Assembly: GCA_025612245.1 (NCBI GenBank)
Contig: JAAXKQ010000022.1
Span: forward strand, 1-64,000
Reading direction: 5' to 3'
DNA from: Ignavibacteria bacterium
Lineage (GTDB): Bacteria; Bacteroidota; Ignavibacteria; Ignavibacteriales; SURF-24
Length of the DNA: 64,000 nt
The notes under the pieces are model-generated. The model did no database searches, was not told the DNA's origin, and was given only the letters and a program-made list of their open reading frames with translations. Shown here in pieces: positions 44,564 to 53,854 of the stretch. Position 1 is the stretch's first letter. Each line of letters opens with the position of its first letter. The translations under genes were made by a program, and so were the position numbers.

Positions 44564-46552
44564 ATGAGAAAGTTGAGTGTACCGTTTCTTGCACTTTTAC
44601 TTTTGTCGTTTATGTCTATGAGCTATGCGCAGACTGAGTATACGCGCAAGCAGGTGGATGTACCGAAAGTAACGGGAAAAATTACCATTGACGGTAAGAT
44701 GAATGAAGCTGATTGGTCGAAGGCGGCGCAGGCAAACATTCTTACTGCAAACGGGTCGGAAGGGTTCTTCAACAAGTACTATGACTTCGGTGAAGCATTA
44801 ACCGAGCCCGACTACAAGGAAATCTACGGCCGCATGCTCTGGGATAAGGATACACTGTATCTTTTCTATCACGTTCAGGAAGTAGTCAATGATTCCATGG
44901 TTCTTTACTTCGGAAAGAAGTTCGAGGCGGACCAGGTTTTGGTAGGCCTGTCAAACCGCCAGGGAATAGACACGCTTCAGAAGCCGTGGGACTACAACGG
45001 CTCACCTTTTACGGCTCCTGACGGACCTTATCTTTATTTTGTCCTAGGGAAAAATGTAACGCTCAATGGCGGAGATTCGACTGACGTTCCGGAGGCTTAC
45101 AGAAGAGACTCCACGATAAAAAAGGAGATATTTGACGCCTCAAAATATGCACGCTGGGCTGCAACAATCGATACCCTTACAGGCATCTATGAAATTGAAA
45201 TGGCTATCTATAGTCCGGGAATAAACGCCCAGTCGAAAATCGGCTTTAATTTAGGCGGCAGCAACGGTCAGAGAAAGCTCGATTTCTATGAAGGCGACCG
45301 TACGTATGAATATTACGCCTGGCAGCCTAATGTGCCGAATGATCCGTACAAAGACCCGATTGGAGAAGGAAAAGATCCTGGATATTATAACCTGGTTATT
45401 TCCAAGCACTGGGCAATTCTCAACTTCCTGCCCGGAGCCTCAGATACACTGGTAAAGAAAGTCGTAAATGTTCCTCCTGTACAGGAAGGAGCTCTAAAGA
45501 TCGACGGTAAGATGAATGAAGCCGAATGGAACGCAGCGGCACAGGCAAACATTCTTACTGCAAACGGTTCGGAAGGGTTCTTTAACAAGTATTATGACTT
45601 TGGGGAGGCTTTGACTGAGCCCGACTACAAGGAAATCTACGGCCGCATGCTCTGGAGCAAGGATACTTTATATTTATTCTATCACCTCCAGGAAGTAGTC
45701 AATGATTCCATGGTCCTTTACTTCGGAAAGAAGTTCGAGGCAGACCAGGTATTAATCGGCTTATCCGACCGCCAGGGAATTGACACTCTTCAGATGCCGT
45801 GGGACTATAACGGCTCGCCTTTCAGCGCCCCTGACGGACCTTATATCTACTTTGCTCTCGGGAAAAATGTAACGCTCAATGGCGGAGATTCGACGGACGT
45901 TCCGGATCAGTTCGTGAAAAATTCGGTTATGAAGAAAATATTCAATGCAGCGGATTATGCGCGCTGGGCCGCAAATATCGATACCGTAGCCGGTACGTAT
46001 GACCTGGAAATGGCAATTTATAATCCGAACATCGCCGCAAACACAAACATTGGTTTCAACCTTGGCGGCAGCAACGGTCAGAGAAAGCTCGATTTCTATG
46101 AAGGCGACCGTACCTATGAATATTACGCCTGGCAGCCGAACGTAGCGAATGATCCGTACAAGGACCCGGTTGGAGAAGGAAAAGATCCTGGATATTATAA
46201 CCTGGTTATTTCCAAGTACTGGCCGGTATTGAACTTCGTTACACAGCCGCTTGACGTCAGGAAAGAAGCTTCGAAGTTTTCGCCGTCAAGATTTGGCCTG
46301 GAGCAGAACTACCCGAACCCGTTTAACCCGTCAACTACAATACGCTTTGAAGTTCCACAGGTAAGCAAAGTGACCATAAAGATCTATAACGTTGTAGGAC
46401 AGGTAGTTACCACGCTTGTAAACGGGCAGGTAATGTCGGCCGGAAGGTATGAAGTAAGCTGGGATGCAAGCCGCCTGGCAAGTGGTGTTTACTTCTACAA
46501 TCTTGAAGCGGGCAATGTTCATTTGACAAAGAAGATGATGCTGCTCAAGTAG
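44564..46552 (+). CDS. T9SS-exported protein with two duplicated CBM9-like domains
   Basis: The signal peptide (1-22, ending SYAQ) is followed by two tandem copies of a ~245-residue domain (about 42-288 and 313-558). Each opens with IDGKMNEA and contains LYLFYHxQEVVND and GFNLGGSNGQRKLDF, the pattern of CBM9-type/DOMON-like carbohydrate-binding modules. A type A T9SS sorting domain follows from about 574 (LEQNYPNPFNPST, then GVYFYNLEAG and KKMMLLK). So it is secreted and anchored or released by T9SS. AGGAGG precedes the ATG. Sugar binding is inferred from the fold. Confidence 0.85.
   Translation: MRKLSVPFLALLLLSFMSMSYAQTEYTRKQVDVPKVTGKITIDGKMNEADWSKAAQANILTANGSEGFFNKYYDFGEALTEPDYKEIYGRMLWDKDTLYLFYHVQEVVNDSMVLYFGKKFEADQVLVGLSNRQGIDTLQKPWDYNGSPFTAPDGPYLYFVLGKNVTLNGGDSTDVPEAYRRDSTIKKEIFDASKYARWAATIDTLTGIYEIEMAIYSPGINAQSKIGFNLGGSNGQRKLDFYEGDRTYEYYAWQPNVPNDPYKDPIGEGKDPGYYNLVISKHWAILNFLPGASDTLVKKVVNVPPVQEGALKIDGKMNEAEWNAAAQANILTANGSEGFFNKYYDFGEALTEPDYKEIYGRMLWSKDTLYLFYHLQEVVNDSMVLYFGKKFEADQVLIGLSDRQGIDTLQMPWDYNGSPFSAPDGPYIYFALGKNVTLNGGDSTDVPDQFVKNSVMKKIFNAADYARWAANIDTVAGTYDLEMAIYNPNIAANTNIGFNLGGSNGQRKLDFYEGDRTYEYYAWQPNVANDPYKDPVGEGKDPGYYNLVISKYWPVLNFVTQPLDVRKEASKFSPSRFGLEQNYPNPFNPSTTIRFEVPQVSKVTIKIYNVVGQVVTTLVNGQVMSAGRYEVSWDASRLASGVYFYNLEAGNVHLTKKMMLLK
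44687..46235 (+). repeat. In-frame tandem duplication, 813-base period
   Basis: Positions 44687-45425 repeat as 45500-46235. The offset is 813 bases at the start and 810 near the end, one codon having been lost (EAYRRDST versus DQFVKNS). Long stretches are nearly identical at DNA level, for example around GGCGGCAGCAACGGTCAGAG and across the last ~60 bases, indicating a recent duplication or ongoing gene conversion. Confidence 0.95.
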
Positions 46553-46580
46553 TTTTAAGTCTTGCATGTATTAAAGCTGC

Positions 46581-46606
46581 AGGCCTGCCTGAAATACGGC
46601 AGGCCT
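46581..46606 (+). terminator. Hairpin between the T9SS protein and dehydrogenase genes
   Basis: Nine-base perfect arms (AGGCCTGCC and complement) with an eight-base loop lie 28 bases after the stop. There is no T run, so it may be a weak terminator or processing hairpin. Confidence 0.5.
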
Positions 46607-46649
46607 CTGCGGTAGTTAAATTTCAGAAATTTGAATTATGGAGATTAAA

Positions 46650-47603
46650 ATGCGGTCAGCTATTCTTTACGGAGCACATGATTTCAGGATTGATGAGCTC
46701 CCTACGCCGGAGATAAGAGAAGATGAATGCCTGGTAAAAGTTAAGGCCTGCGGCGTCTGCCATTCGGAACTTCACCAGTGGGACAAAAGAATTAAGGATC
46801 TCGACTATCCACGCCACATTGGTCACGAGGTGTCGGGTGAAGTGTTGAAAGTCGGGAAAAACGTAAAGGATTTCAAGCCGGGTGACCGGGTGGCCGTATG
46901 GGCTGATGGTAAAGGATACGCCGAGGAGCTCGCCGCAAAGGCTGAAAGGCTTTGCCTGATTGCCCCTGAGATCCCCTACGAGCTGGCATTGTCCGAGCCT
47001 ATAATGTGTACGACAAACGGCGTAATGAAGGCCAACGTGCAGCTCAACGATACGGTAGCTCTTGTAGGGACGGGATTCATGGGGCTCATTCTAATGCAGG
47101 AGATTAAGTTAAGAGGGGTTAAGCAGCTAATTGCAATTGATGTGCGTCAAGAGATGCTGGACCTGGCAGGAAAACTTGGTGCAGACGTGGTAATCAATCC
47201 TTTGAAAGAAGATCCGGTAAAAGCCGTCAGAAAGCTGACGGGTGACAAAGGTGTTGACATCGGTTTTGAGGTAGGCGGCGTTCAGGCAACCTTTGAACTT
47301 GCGCCCGAACTCATCCGCATGGAAGGAAAGCTGGTAATTTTCGGCTATCATCCGGGACCCAGGCAGATCAAGGACCTTGGGTACTGGAACTGGATGGCCT
47401 TTGACATAATAAATGCACATTTCAGAGACATGAATACAATTCTCAGAGGTGCCCGCATAGGCATGGCGCTCTTAAATGACGGGAAGATCAACATGGAGCC
47501 TCTGATTACGCATAGATATAAGCTCGAGGAAATTGAAACTGCATTTTCAGCCGCAAAAGAAAAGCCTAAGGGCTTTGTGAAATCGGTTATTATGATGGAA
47601 TGA
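46650..47603 (+). CDS. Zinc-type alcohol/polyol dehydrogenase lacking the structural-zinc lobe
   Basis: The 317-residue medium-chain dehydrogenase has Cys37 (CGVCHSE) and His59-Glu60 (HIGHE) for catalytic zinc and a GTGFMG Rossmann motif near 140. The four-cysteine structural-zinc loop is absent: only about seven residues link GDRVAVW to GYAEEL. Polyol or sugar-alcohol oxidation is plausible. GGAG is six bases before the chosen ATG; another ATG four codons upstream has no site. It stands between the T9SS protein and the TonB receptor. Confidence 0.85.
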   Translation: MRSAILYGAHDFRIDELPTPEIREDECLVKVKACGVCHSELHQWDKRIKDLDYPRHIGHEVSGEVLKVGKNVKDFKPGDRVAVWADGKGYAEELAAKAERLCLIAPEIPYELALSEPIMCTTNGVMKANVQLNDTVALVGTGFMGLILMQEIKLRGVKQLIAIDVRQEMLDLAGKLGADVVINPLKEDPVKAVRKLTGDKGVDIGFEVGGVQATFELAPELIRMEGKLVIFGYHPGPRQIKDLGYWNWMAFDIINAHFRDMNTILRGARIGMALLNDGKINMEPLITHRYKLEEIETAFSAAKEKPKGFVKSVIMME

Positions 47604-47695
47604 TTAAGAAGTTATTCTTGCACCTCCGCATGAGCTAAGGAGAGAAAACAATGCGGAGAGAAGAGAAGTTTTAAGTTAAAAATAGAGAGAAACTT

Positions 47696-50566
47696 ATGTC
47701 TCGAGTTAAAATTCAGACAGGATTATTTTGGGCAGCAGTAATAGCTGTCTTACTGCCATTATATTTAAGTAATGGCGTATATGCCCAGACCGGGGGTAAA
47801 ATTTCCGGAAAGGTAATCGATGCCGGTACCAGGGAGCCTCTGCCGGGAGTTACAATCCGCGTTGAGGGATCAAAACAGGGTGCTGTAACCGACGTGGAGG
47901 GGGACTATTTCATCTTAAACGTCACTCCGGGTACGGTAAGCCTTCAGGCCTCTATGGTAGGCTACCAGGGAATTGTAAAGACGAACGTCAATATCAGTGC
48001 AAACCACACCACTAATGTCGATTTTAGTCTTGAGGCTACGGTGGTCTCCGTCGGGCAGGACGTTGTGGTTACGGCAGAAAGGCCACTGGTTGAAAAGGAT
48101 CAGACTTCAACCAGGCACTTTGTTGAAGCTACGGACATAGCCGCAAGGCCGACCACACAGCTGACTGAAATTCTGACTACACTGCCTGGCATAGACATGA
48201 GTAACGGGCAGGTTGTAGTGCGCCGCGGCTCACTGGACCAGGTTTCGTTTTTAATTGACGGCATAAGGGCCCGCAACCCGCTTGACTTCCAGCCCTATAC
48301 AAATATCAATATTACCTCCATCCAGGAGCTGGAAATCATTACAGGCGGCTTCAACGCAGAATATGGTGAAGCTCAGTCGGGCGTATTTAACATTATTACA
48401 AAGGAAGGCGGGAACACCTATTCCGGCACCAGCGAATTCCGCTGGACACCGCCGGGGCTTCATCACTGGGGAACGGCTTTCTATGATTATTCTACTACCC
48501 GCTACTGGGAGAACACCCACGCAAGGCACCTGCAGTGGTGGATCGACCATCCGGATCAGTGGGTTGACCCCAACGGCATCCCGGGAAATGACCCCAGAAG
48601 CAGCTGGACCCCCGAACAGGCATACCAGGATTATATGCAGACGCATCAGCCCCTGACCGACTACACTAACGAGAGCACTTATCAGGAAGAGCTCTCCTTC
48701 GGAGGCCCGGTACCGTTTGTGAAAGACCTGTTTTTCTTTGCCTCCGGCAAATACCGCACGGCACCTCCCATTACGGGAAACAGCATCAGGAGGATGGGCA
48801 AGTGGTTCGACGGCACGGCAAAACTGACTTATCGCCTGAATGACGCAATTAAACTCATGTTCTCGGGCTTCTACGGCCTGCAGAACTCAAACCAGGGAAT
48901 GGAATATATGGATGCCGACTGGGTAAGCGGTTACGGGCTGCAGAACAAATATGCCTACTACGACTTCCCTGGTTATCCTGAAAACAGGACTGACGGACAG
49001 ACACTGCAGATGACGCACGTGCTTGGCGTAAGCACGTTTTACCACATACAGTTAAGCAGGGTTCACAGATACCGCAGCCAGGGCACTTTCCCGAACGATC
49101 CCAACGGATGGGACCTGGGTGTTGCGGCCTATGACCGCCTGAGGGCATTAGATGAGTTCGGAAACCCGCTTATTGAAGCATCCAGCAACCTGATTGGCCT
49201 TCATACTACGGGCTATTACTACAGAGGACGCGACAACAACACGGACATGTCCTTATCGGGTGACCTTACGAGCCAGCTTAACAAGGCCTGGCAGGTAAAG
49301 ACGGGCGGTGACTTTACTTATTACACGCTCAAGCGCTTTCAGGAATCCAAGGCCTGGAATGCAATTGAAGATGCTACGTATCACCCGTACGAAGGAAACA
49401 TTTACGTACAGAACAAGCTCGAGTTCGGTGGCCTTATTATGAACCTTGGCCTGAGATTTGATTTCTATAACGCCAACGATAAGATATACCTGGATCCTTT
49501 TGATCCTTTCGACCTCATAGCCTCGGCAAAGGAAGGACGCGCACCTAATCCGAAAACGGCTCATACAAAAACCTACGGGCAGCTTTCGCCAAGAATCGGT
49601 ATTTCTCACCCGATCTCTGAAAAAACGGTGCTCCATTTCTCATACGGGCACTTCTTCCAGAGAGCCAGCTTTGGCGATTACGGCGAAGGCACCGACGTAA
49701 CTGGCATATTAAATACCTATCTTGATTACAGGACAGGAACGCCGGTTCCGTATAACCTTGGGAACAGGGACCTGAAGCCGAGAAAAACGGTCGCCTACGA
49801 GCTCGGTATTGAACACAACTTCGGCGGCCTGGTAGCCGATGCAACGGCTTTCTACAAGGACATTACAAAAACCATACGTACCATAACCGTTTACACAAGA
49901 GACAAGGCGCATTACCTCACCTCGGGTAACGGGGATTACGGAGATGCCAAGGGAATTGAAATCTCAATTAACAAGCCCTTGACCGGCTACTGGGGCGGAT
50001 ACCTTAATTATTCATGGAGCACGGGAATAAACGGCTATTCGGGTGACCCGACTATCATTACCCCGCCCGGAATGAGATTGCCGGTCACACAGACCAACTA
50101 CGTAGGAGACCAGATAGTATATGATCCATCAAGGCTTAAATTCGGTTTTACGGTTGCAACGCCTAAAGACCTGGGCTGGCTTGCCGGCATATTCTCCGAC
50201 CTGCAGATTTCGCTCGACTACCAGGTCTATTATCCCAATTCCAACATTCCCGATGACGTATTTCCCGAGGCAGGAAAGCAGTACATACGCACTGCCAACA
50301 GGAATGCCGACATACGTATAAGAAAAGAGATTGATTTCAAGATACTGCGTCCGGCCTTGTTCCTTGAATTAAGGAATGCTTTCAACGACCAGTGGGTTAA
50401 CTTAAGTGCCGTTAAACAGGCCTCACCCGAGGACAGATCCCGGTTTATCAACTCGGGGCTGACCGTATTTCCTGAAAAGAACATTAACGGCACCCCGTTC
50501 CCGGACGTAATTGCCTACTCCAATCTGCCGCGTCAGGTTGTTTTGGGTCTGGCAATAAGTTTTTAG
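47696..50566 (+). CDS. TonB-dependent outer-membrane receptor with CarboxypepD_reg-like domain
   Basis: A signal peptide (1-30, ending VYAQ) is followed by a carboxypeptidase-regulatory-like domain (about 34-115, GKISGKVIDAGTREPLPGV), a plug domain (about 135-240 with DIAARPTTQLTEILTTLPGI and EYGEAQSGVFNIITKEGG) and a 22-strand-type barrel to the C-terminus (VLGLAISF). It imports a large ligand, presumably an oligosaccharide, using TonB energy. No SusD homologue follows. The next two genes encode a T9SS-type secreted protein and a PorV-like barrel, which may take SusD's place. Confidence 0.93.
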   Translation: MSRVKIQTGLFWAAVIAVLLPLYLSNGVYAQTGGKISGKVIDAGTREPLPGVTIRVEGSKQGAVTDVEGDYFILNVTPGTVSLQASMVGYQGIVKTNVNISANHTTNVDFSLEATVVSVGQDVVVTAERPLVEKDQTSTRHFVEATDIAARPTTQLTEILTTLPGIDMSNGQVVVRRGSLDQVSFLIDGIRARNPLDFQPYTNINITSIQELEIITGGFNAEYGEAQSGVFNIITKEGGNTYSGTSEFRWTPPGLHHWGTAFYDYSTTRYWENTHARHLQWWIDHPDQWVDPNGIPGNDPRSSWTPEQAYQDYMQTHQPLTDYTNESTYQEELSFGGPVPFVKDLFFFASGKYRTAPPITGNSIRRMGKWFDGTAKLTYRLNDAIKLMFSGFYGLQNSNQGMEYMDADWVSGYGLQNKYAYYDFPGYPENRTDGQTLQMTHVLGVSTFYHIQLSRVHRYRSQGTFPNDPNGWDLGVAAYDRLRALDEFGNPLIEASSNLIGLHTTGYYYRGRDNNTDMSLSGDLTSQLNKAWQVKTGGDFTYYTLKRFQESKAWNAIEDATYHPYEGNIYVQNKLEFGGLIMNLGLRFDFYNANDKIYLDPFDPFDLIASAKEGRAPNPKTAHTKTYGQLSPRIGISHPISEKTVLHFSYGHFFQRASFGDYGEGTDVTGILNTYLDYRTGTPVPYNLGNRDLKPRKTVAYELGIEHNFGGLVADATAFYKDITKTIRTITVYTRDKAHYLTSGNGDYGDAKGIEISINKPLTGYWGGYLNYSWSTGINGYSGDPTIITPPGMRLPVTQTNYVGDQIVYDPSRLKFGFTVATPKDLGWLAGIFSDLQISLDYQVYYPNSNIPDDVFPEAGKQYIRTANRNADIRIRKEIDFKILRPALFLELRNAFNDQWVNLSAVKQASPEDRSRFINSGLTVFPEKNINGTPFPDVIAYSNLPRQVVLGLAISF

Positions 50567-50594
50567 AATAACAATTTAATCGCGAGTTGCAAAA

Positions 50595-52793
50595 ATGAAA
50601 TTCTTTAGAATTAAACTTTATCTCCCCGTGCTGCTTCTGCTTGCAGCGGTTTTCTCAAACCCTGTTTTTGCACAGCAGAACTCGGCAACACACACGCGCG
50701 GAAAGTTATGGGAGACTTTATATAACTGGGGGTTTATTGGCGACCCGGGTGCCTGGGATTATACGGAAACAACGGGTATCGGTTTTTATCCCGGTTTCCC
50801 GGGCTTTACATACCCGAACAATGAGGAACTGGCCAACGGTTTTATAACCGACGCAAATTTTCACAATTTCCGCAGCGGTCCCTGGATCATCGTTAAGGAC
50901 GTCCAGGTTCCGGTAGCCCCGAACTTCGACCCTGAGCAGAAGGATTTTGCAATGTATCACGCCTCACTGGCTACAGGTGATAACGGTGTTTTGAATACTA
51001 TTCCCCCCTTTAGCGTAAAGGAGAATTTTGTCGGCTCGGCCGATTTCAATCCCCTTCTGCCCGAGGAAATGAATACAATTACATTTAACACTTCGACCGG
51101 AATTACGGTAACGCAGCGCTCTATGGCATGGAGCTATCCCGGATACCACGATTTCATCATTTATGATTATACTTTCAAGAACACGGGACAGATGGTTGTA
51201 TCCTCTGTGAATAAGACCTTCAATATTCCACAGACGCTCAAGGAAGTATGGTTTGTTTTCCACAGCGGAATTAACGTTTCTACCAAGGGAATGCTTAACT
51301 TCCACTACAACAGCAACTTTCTTGCCTCAGCTGCTCCGGCAGGAGGCTTCGGCTGGCACCCCGGAAACGGCTACTTTAATTATTATAGCGTGGAAGACGA
51401 AGCTCCCAACGACGGCAAAGGACTTCTTTACTACAGCCGCCACTATAACGGCGGCAGGGAGCCCGCCCCGTGGGATAAATACGGATTAAAAACCAACTGG
51501 CAGGACCAGTTAAAGGTGAAAAAAGAATGGGCTCCGGAATTGCAGGACCCCTCGGCATTCGGTTTTGAGTTCCTTTACCGCACTCCCCCGCAGGGTGCTG
51601 CAAGTCAGGACCCCTTTGACGCAGATCCTTCGTTCTTCAATATCTATAGCGACGAGGGGGACAAGTTTGCGGGCAAAACCGTCGACTTTGAATCCTTCGG
51701 CCTGAACACGTTCAGTCTTAAAGAGCTTTATGACTTTGCACGCCACGATAAAAGGCCCGCCAACAAAGGAAACCTTTACTGCTGGTATACCAGCTCTTTC
51801 GGCCCTTACACGCTAGCCGTAGGCGACTCGGTCAGGATTATTTTAGCTGAAGTTGCCGGGGTAATGGACTTAAAGCAGGTGCAGATGGGAGATCCGAATC
51901 ACTGGTTTCCCGACAGTACAATTGCCGCAATCAGAAGGAACGCCGCGGCTGCAAGAAACGCGGTCAGATGGGGCATGGGTGCCACGGTCCAGGGAATTAA
52001 CATTGCAGCAGACGTTCCCGATGCTCCACCTGCTCCAAACTGTTCGGCTGCCAATGCGTCAAAGGGTTCCGACACGGCAATAGTTGCAATTCAGTGGGAT
52101 AAACTGGCTGAAACAACACAGATCAACGACGCCTCGGGCCAGGTCTTCTATGACGGCTCGACGGATCTTGGCGGATACAGGATATTCAGGAGCAACGATA
52201 AAAGAGGCATATGGGACCTTGTTGCCGACATACCAAGGGCACAGATGCAGGATTACTGGAGAGCGGACCTGAATAAATATGAGTACCTGGACAAGAACCT
52301 CCAGTTCGGATTTGAGTTCTACTACTATGTTCAGGCCTACAACAGCAAGCCCAGGTCATGGACTTCGGCAAACGGGACAAAGGTTAACACGCTGCCCGAA
52401 TTAAAGAGCGATGACTATAACCGCACGCCTCTGGTTAGCGCAAAGCCGGGGCCGGTGGATGTAAGTGCCGGATGGGACGTTTTTGCAGCGCCTAACCCGT
52501 ATATTGAAGGCGACCCTGATCACAGCTTTGGTGCCCCGACGCCGATGAAAATTGAATTCAGAAACCTGCCTGAAAAAGCAACAATTAAAATCTTCAGCCT
52601 TTCGGGCGACCTGATCAAGACCATACATCACGGCCCGGATGAAAACGGTAACCTTTCGGGAAGTGCCAGCTGGGAACAGCGCTCTGAATCAGGGCTGCTC
52701 GTTGCACCCGGCTTGTATATTTACGTTGTCCAGTCAGAAGCCGCGGGATCTGCCGGGAGTAAATTTACCGGCAAGTTGATGATTATACGCTAA
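50595..52793 (+). CDS. Large secreted protein with T9SS-like C-terminus
   Basis: The 732-residue protein has a signal peptide (1-26, ending VFAQ), a long aromatic-rich region of no recognised family with many Trp and Tyr (for example GFGWHPGNGYFNYY), an Fn3-like region (about 530-605) and a C-terminal ~100-residue domain beginning VFAAPNPYIEGDP, with ATIKIFSLSGDLIKTI and a final GKLMIIR. That end is a T9SS sorting-domain variant common in Ignavibacteria. It lies 28 bases after the TonB receptor gene and 48 before the PorV-like gene, so it is probably a surface partner for ligand capture. Confidence 0.82.
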   Translation: MKFFRIKLYLPVLLLLAAVFSNPVFAQQNSATHTRGKLWETLYNWGFIGDPGAWDYTETTGIGFYPGFPGFTYPNNEELANGFITDANFHNFRSGPWIIVKDVQVPVAPNFDPEQKDFAMYHASLATGDNGVLNTIPPFSVKENFVGSADFNPLLPEEMNTITFNTSTGITVTQRSMAWSYPGYHDFIIYDYTFKNTGQMVVSSVNKTFNIPQTLKEVWFVFHSGINVSTKGMLNFHYNSNFLASAAPAGGFGWHPGNGYFNYYSVEDEAPNDGKGLLYYSRHYNGGREPAPWDKYGLKTNWQDQLKVKKEWAPELQDPSAFGFEFLYRTPPQGAASQDPFDADPSFFNIYSDEGDKFAGKTVDFESFGLNTFSLKELYDFARHDKRPANKGNLYCWYTSSFGPYTLAVGDSVRIILAEVAGVMDLKQVQMGDPNHWFPDSTIAAIRRNAAAARNAVRWGMGATVQGINIAADVPDAPPAPNCSAANASKGSDTAIVAIQWDKLAETTQINDASGQVFYDGSTDLGGYRIFRSNDKRGIWDLVADIPRAQMQDYWRADLNKYEYLDKNLQFGFEFYYYVQAYNSKPRSWTSANGTKVNTLPELKSDDYNRTPLVSAKPGPVDVSAGWDVFAAPNPYIEGDPDHSFGAPTPMKIEFRNLPEKATIKIFSLSGDLIKTIHHGPDENGNLSGSASWEQRSESGLLVAPGLYIYVVQSEAAGSAGSKFTGKLMIIR

Positions 52794-52841
52794 ACAAATA
52801 TCCGGGCAACGGCCGGGTATAAAGTAACTGGAGGAAGAAAA

Positions 52842-53825
52842 TTGAAAAAGCTAATAACAATAACAATTGCGCTGCTGCTGGGAATTTCCGGCCTCATTCC
52901 GGCGCAGTTTAATAAAGCCGGACGCACGACTTTTCAGTTCCTTAAGATAGGCGTAGGCGGGCGTGCTGCTGCTTTGGGCGAAGCAGTCATTGCAAATACA
53001 CAGGATATCAACTCCGTGTACTGGAATCCTGCGGGACTTACCGGCATAGAGAACCTGGAGGCGGGAGTAAACTATACAAAATGGATTGCAGACCTGAGCG
53101 TTACCTCCGGGGCCATTGGCTATAACTTCGGGCCTGCCGTGATTGCCTTTAACTACATGGGATTGAACTATGGCAACATACAGGAGGCCCTTACTACCAG
53201 CTCTTCGGGCAGGGTGGATACAAGGACGGGCTCCACATTTACAGGAAGCGATCTGGCGCTCGGCGTTACGCTTGCAAGGCGTTTTACGGATCAGCTCTCA
53301 ATTGGCGTTAACGTGAAGTACCTGCGTGAGAACCTATTTACCTACTCCACGTCGCTTTGGGCTGCGGATGTTGGAACTTACTACGACACTCAGTGGAAAG
53401 GCGTACGCATTGCAATGACGGCGCAGAACTTCTCGAAGCAGGCACGCTGGATGTTTACAAAAGAGGAAACGCAGCAGTCTTATGAGCTTCCGCTCGTCTT
53501 CCGCATCGGGACCTCAATTGACCTCCTGGGCGGAGAAAACCTCTTTCTGGGCGGAGACGGCGCGGTGAACCGTTTTACTCTGAACGTCGACGCAATTCAT
53601 ACGAACGATTATGCCGAAAGGCTTCACATAGGCGGAGAGTACGTCTTTATGAATATGCTTTCCTTAAGGGCCGGTTATAGGATGAACTACGAGGAAGGCA
53701 ACCTGGCCCTCGGTGCAGGCTTTAAGACGGAACTCTCGGGCATTAAGATGGAATTTGATTACGCATACGTTAAATACGATTTCCTGGAATCACCGCACAG
53801 ATTCTCACTGATTTTTGCATTTTAA
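52842..53825 (+). CDS. PorV/PorQ family outer-membrane barrel
   Basis: The 327-residue protein has a signal peptide (1-21, ending IPAQ) and the PorV/PorQ opening FLKIGVGGRAAALGEA with SVYWNPAGLTG, then barrel strands to the C-terminal FSLIFAF. PorV shuttles T9SS cargo by binding sorting domains at the outer membrane. Because the previous gene encodes such a cargo, this paralogue could be its dedicated shuttle or anchor. Translation starts at TTG with GGAGG before it. Confidence 0.9.
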   Translation: MKKLITITIALLLGISGLIPAQFNKAGRTTFQFLKIGVGGRAAALGEAVIANTQDINSVYWNPAGLTGIENLEAGVNYTKWIADLSVTSGAIGYNFGPAVIAFNYMGLNYGNIQEALTTSSSGRVDTRTGSTFTGSDLALGVTLARRFTDQLSIGVNVKYLRENLFTYSTSLWAADVGTYYDTQWKGVRIAMTAQNFSKQARWMFTKEETQQSYELPLVFRIGTSIDLLGGENLFLGGDGAVNRFTLNVDAIHTNDYAERLHIGGEYVFMNMLSLRAGYRMNYEEGNLALGAGFKTELSGIKMEFDYAYVKYDFLESPHRFSLIFAF

Positions 53826-53854
53826 GAAGTTAATATAGAGAGGAAGAAACCGAT

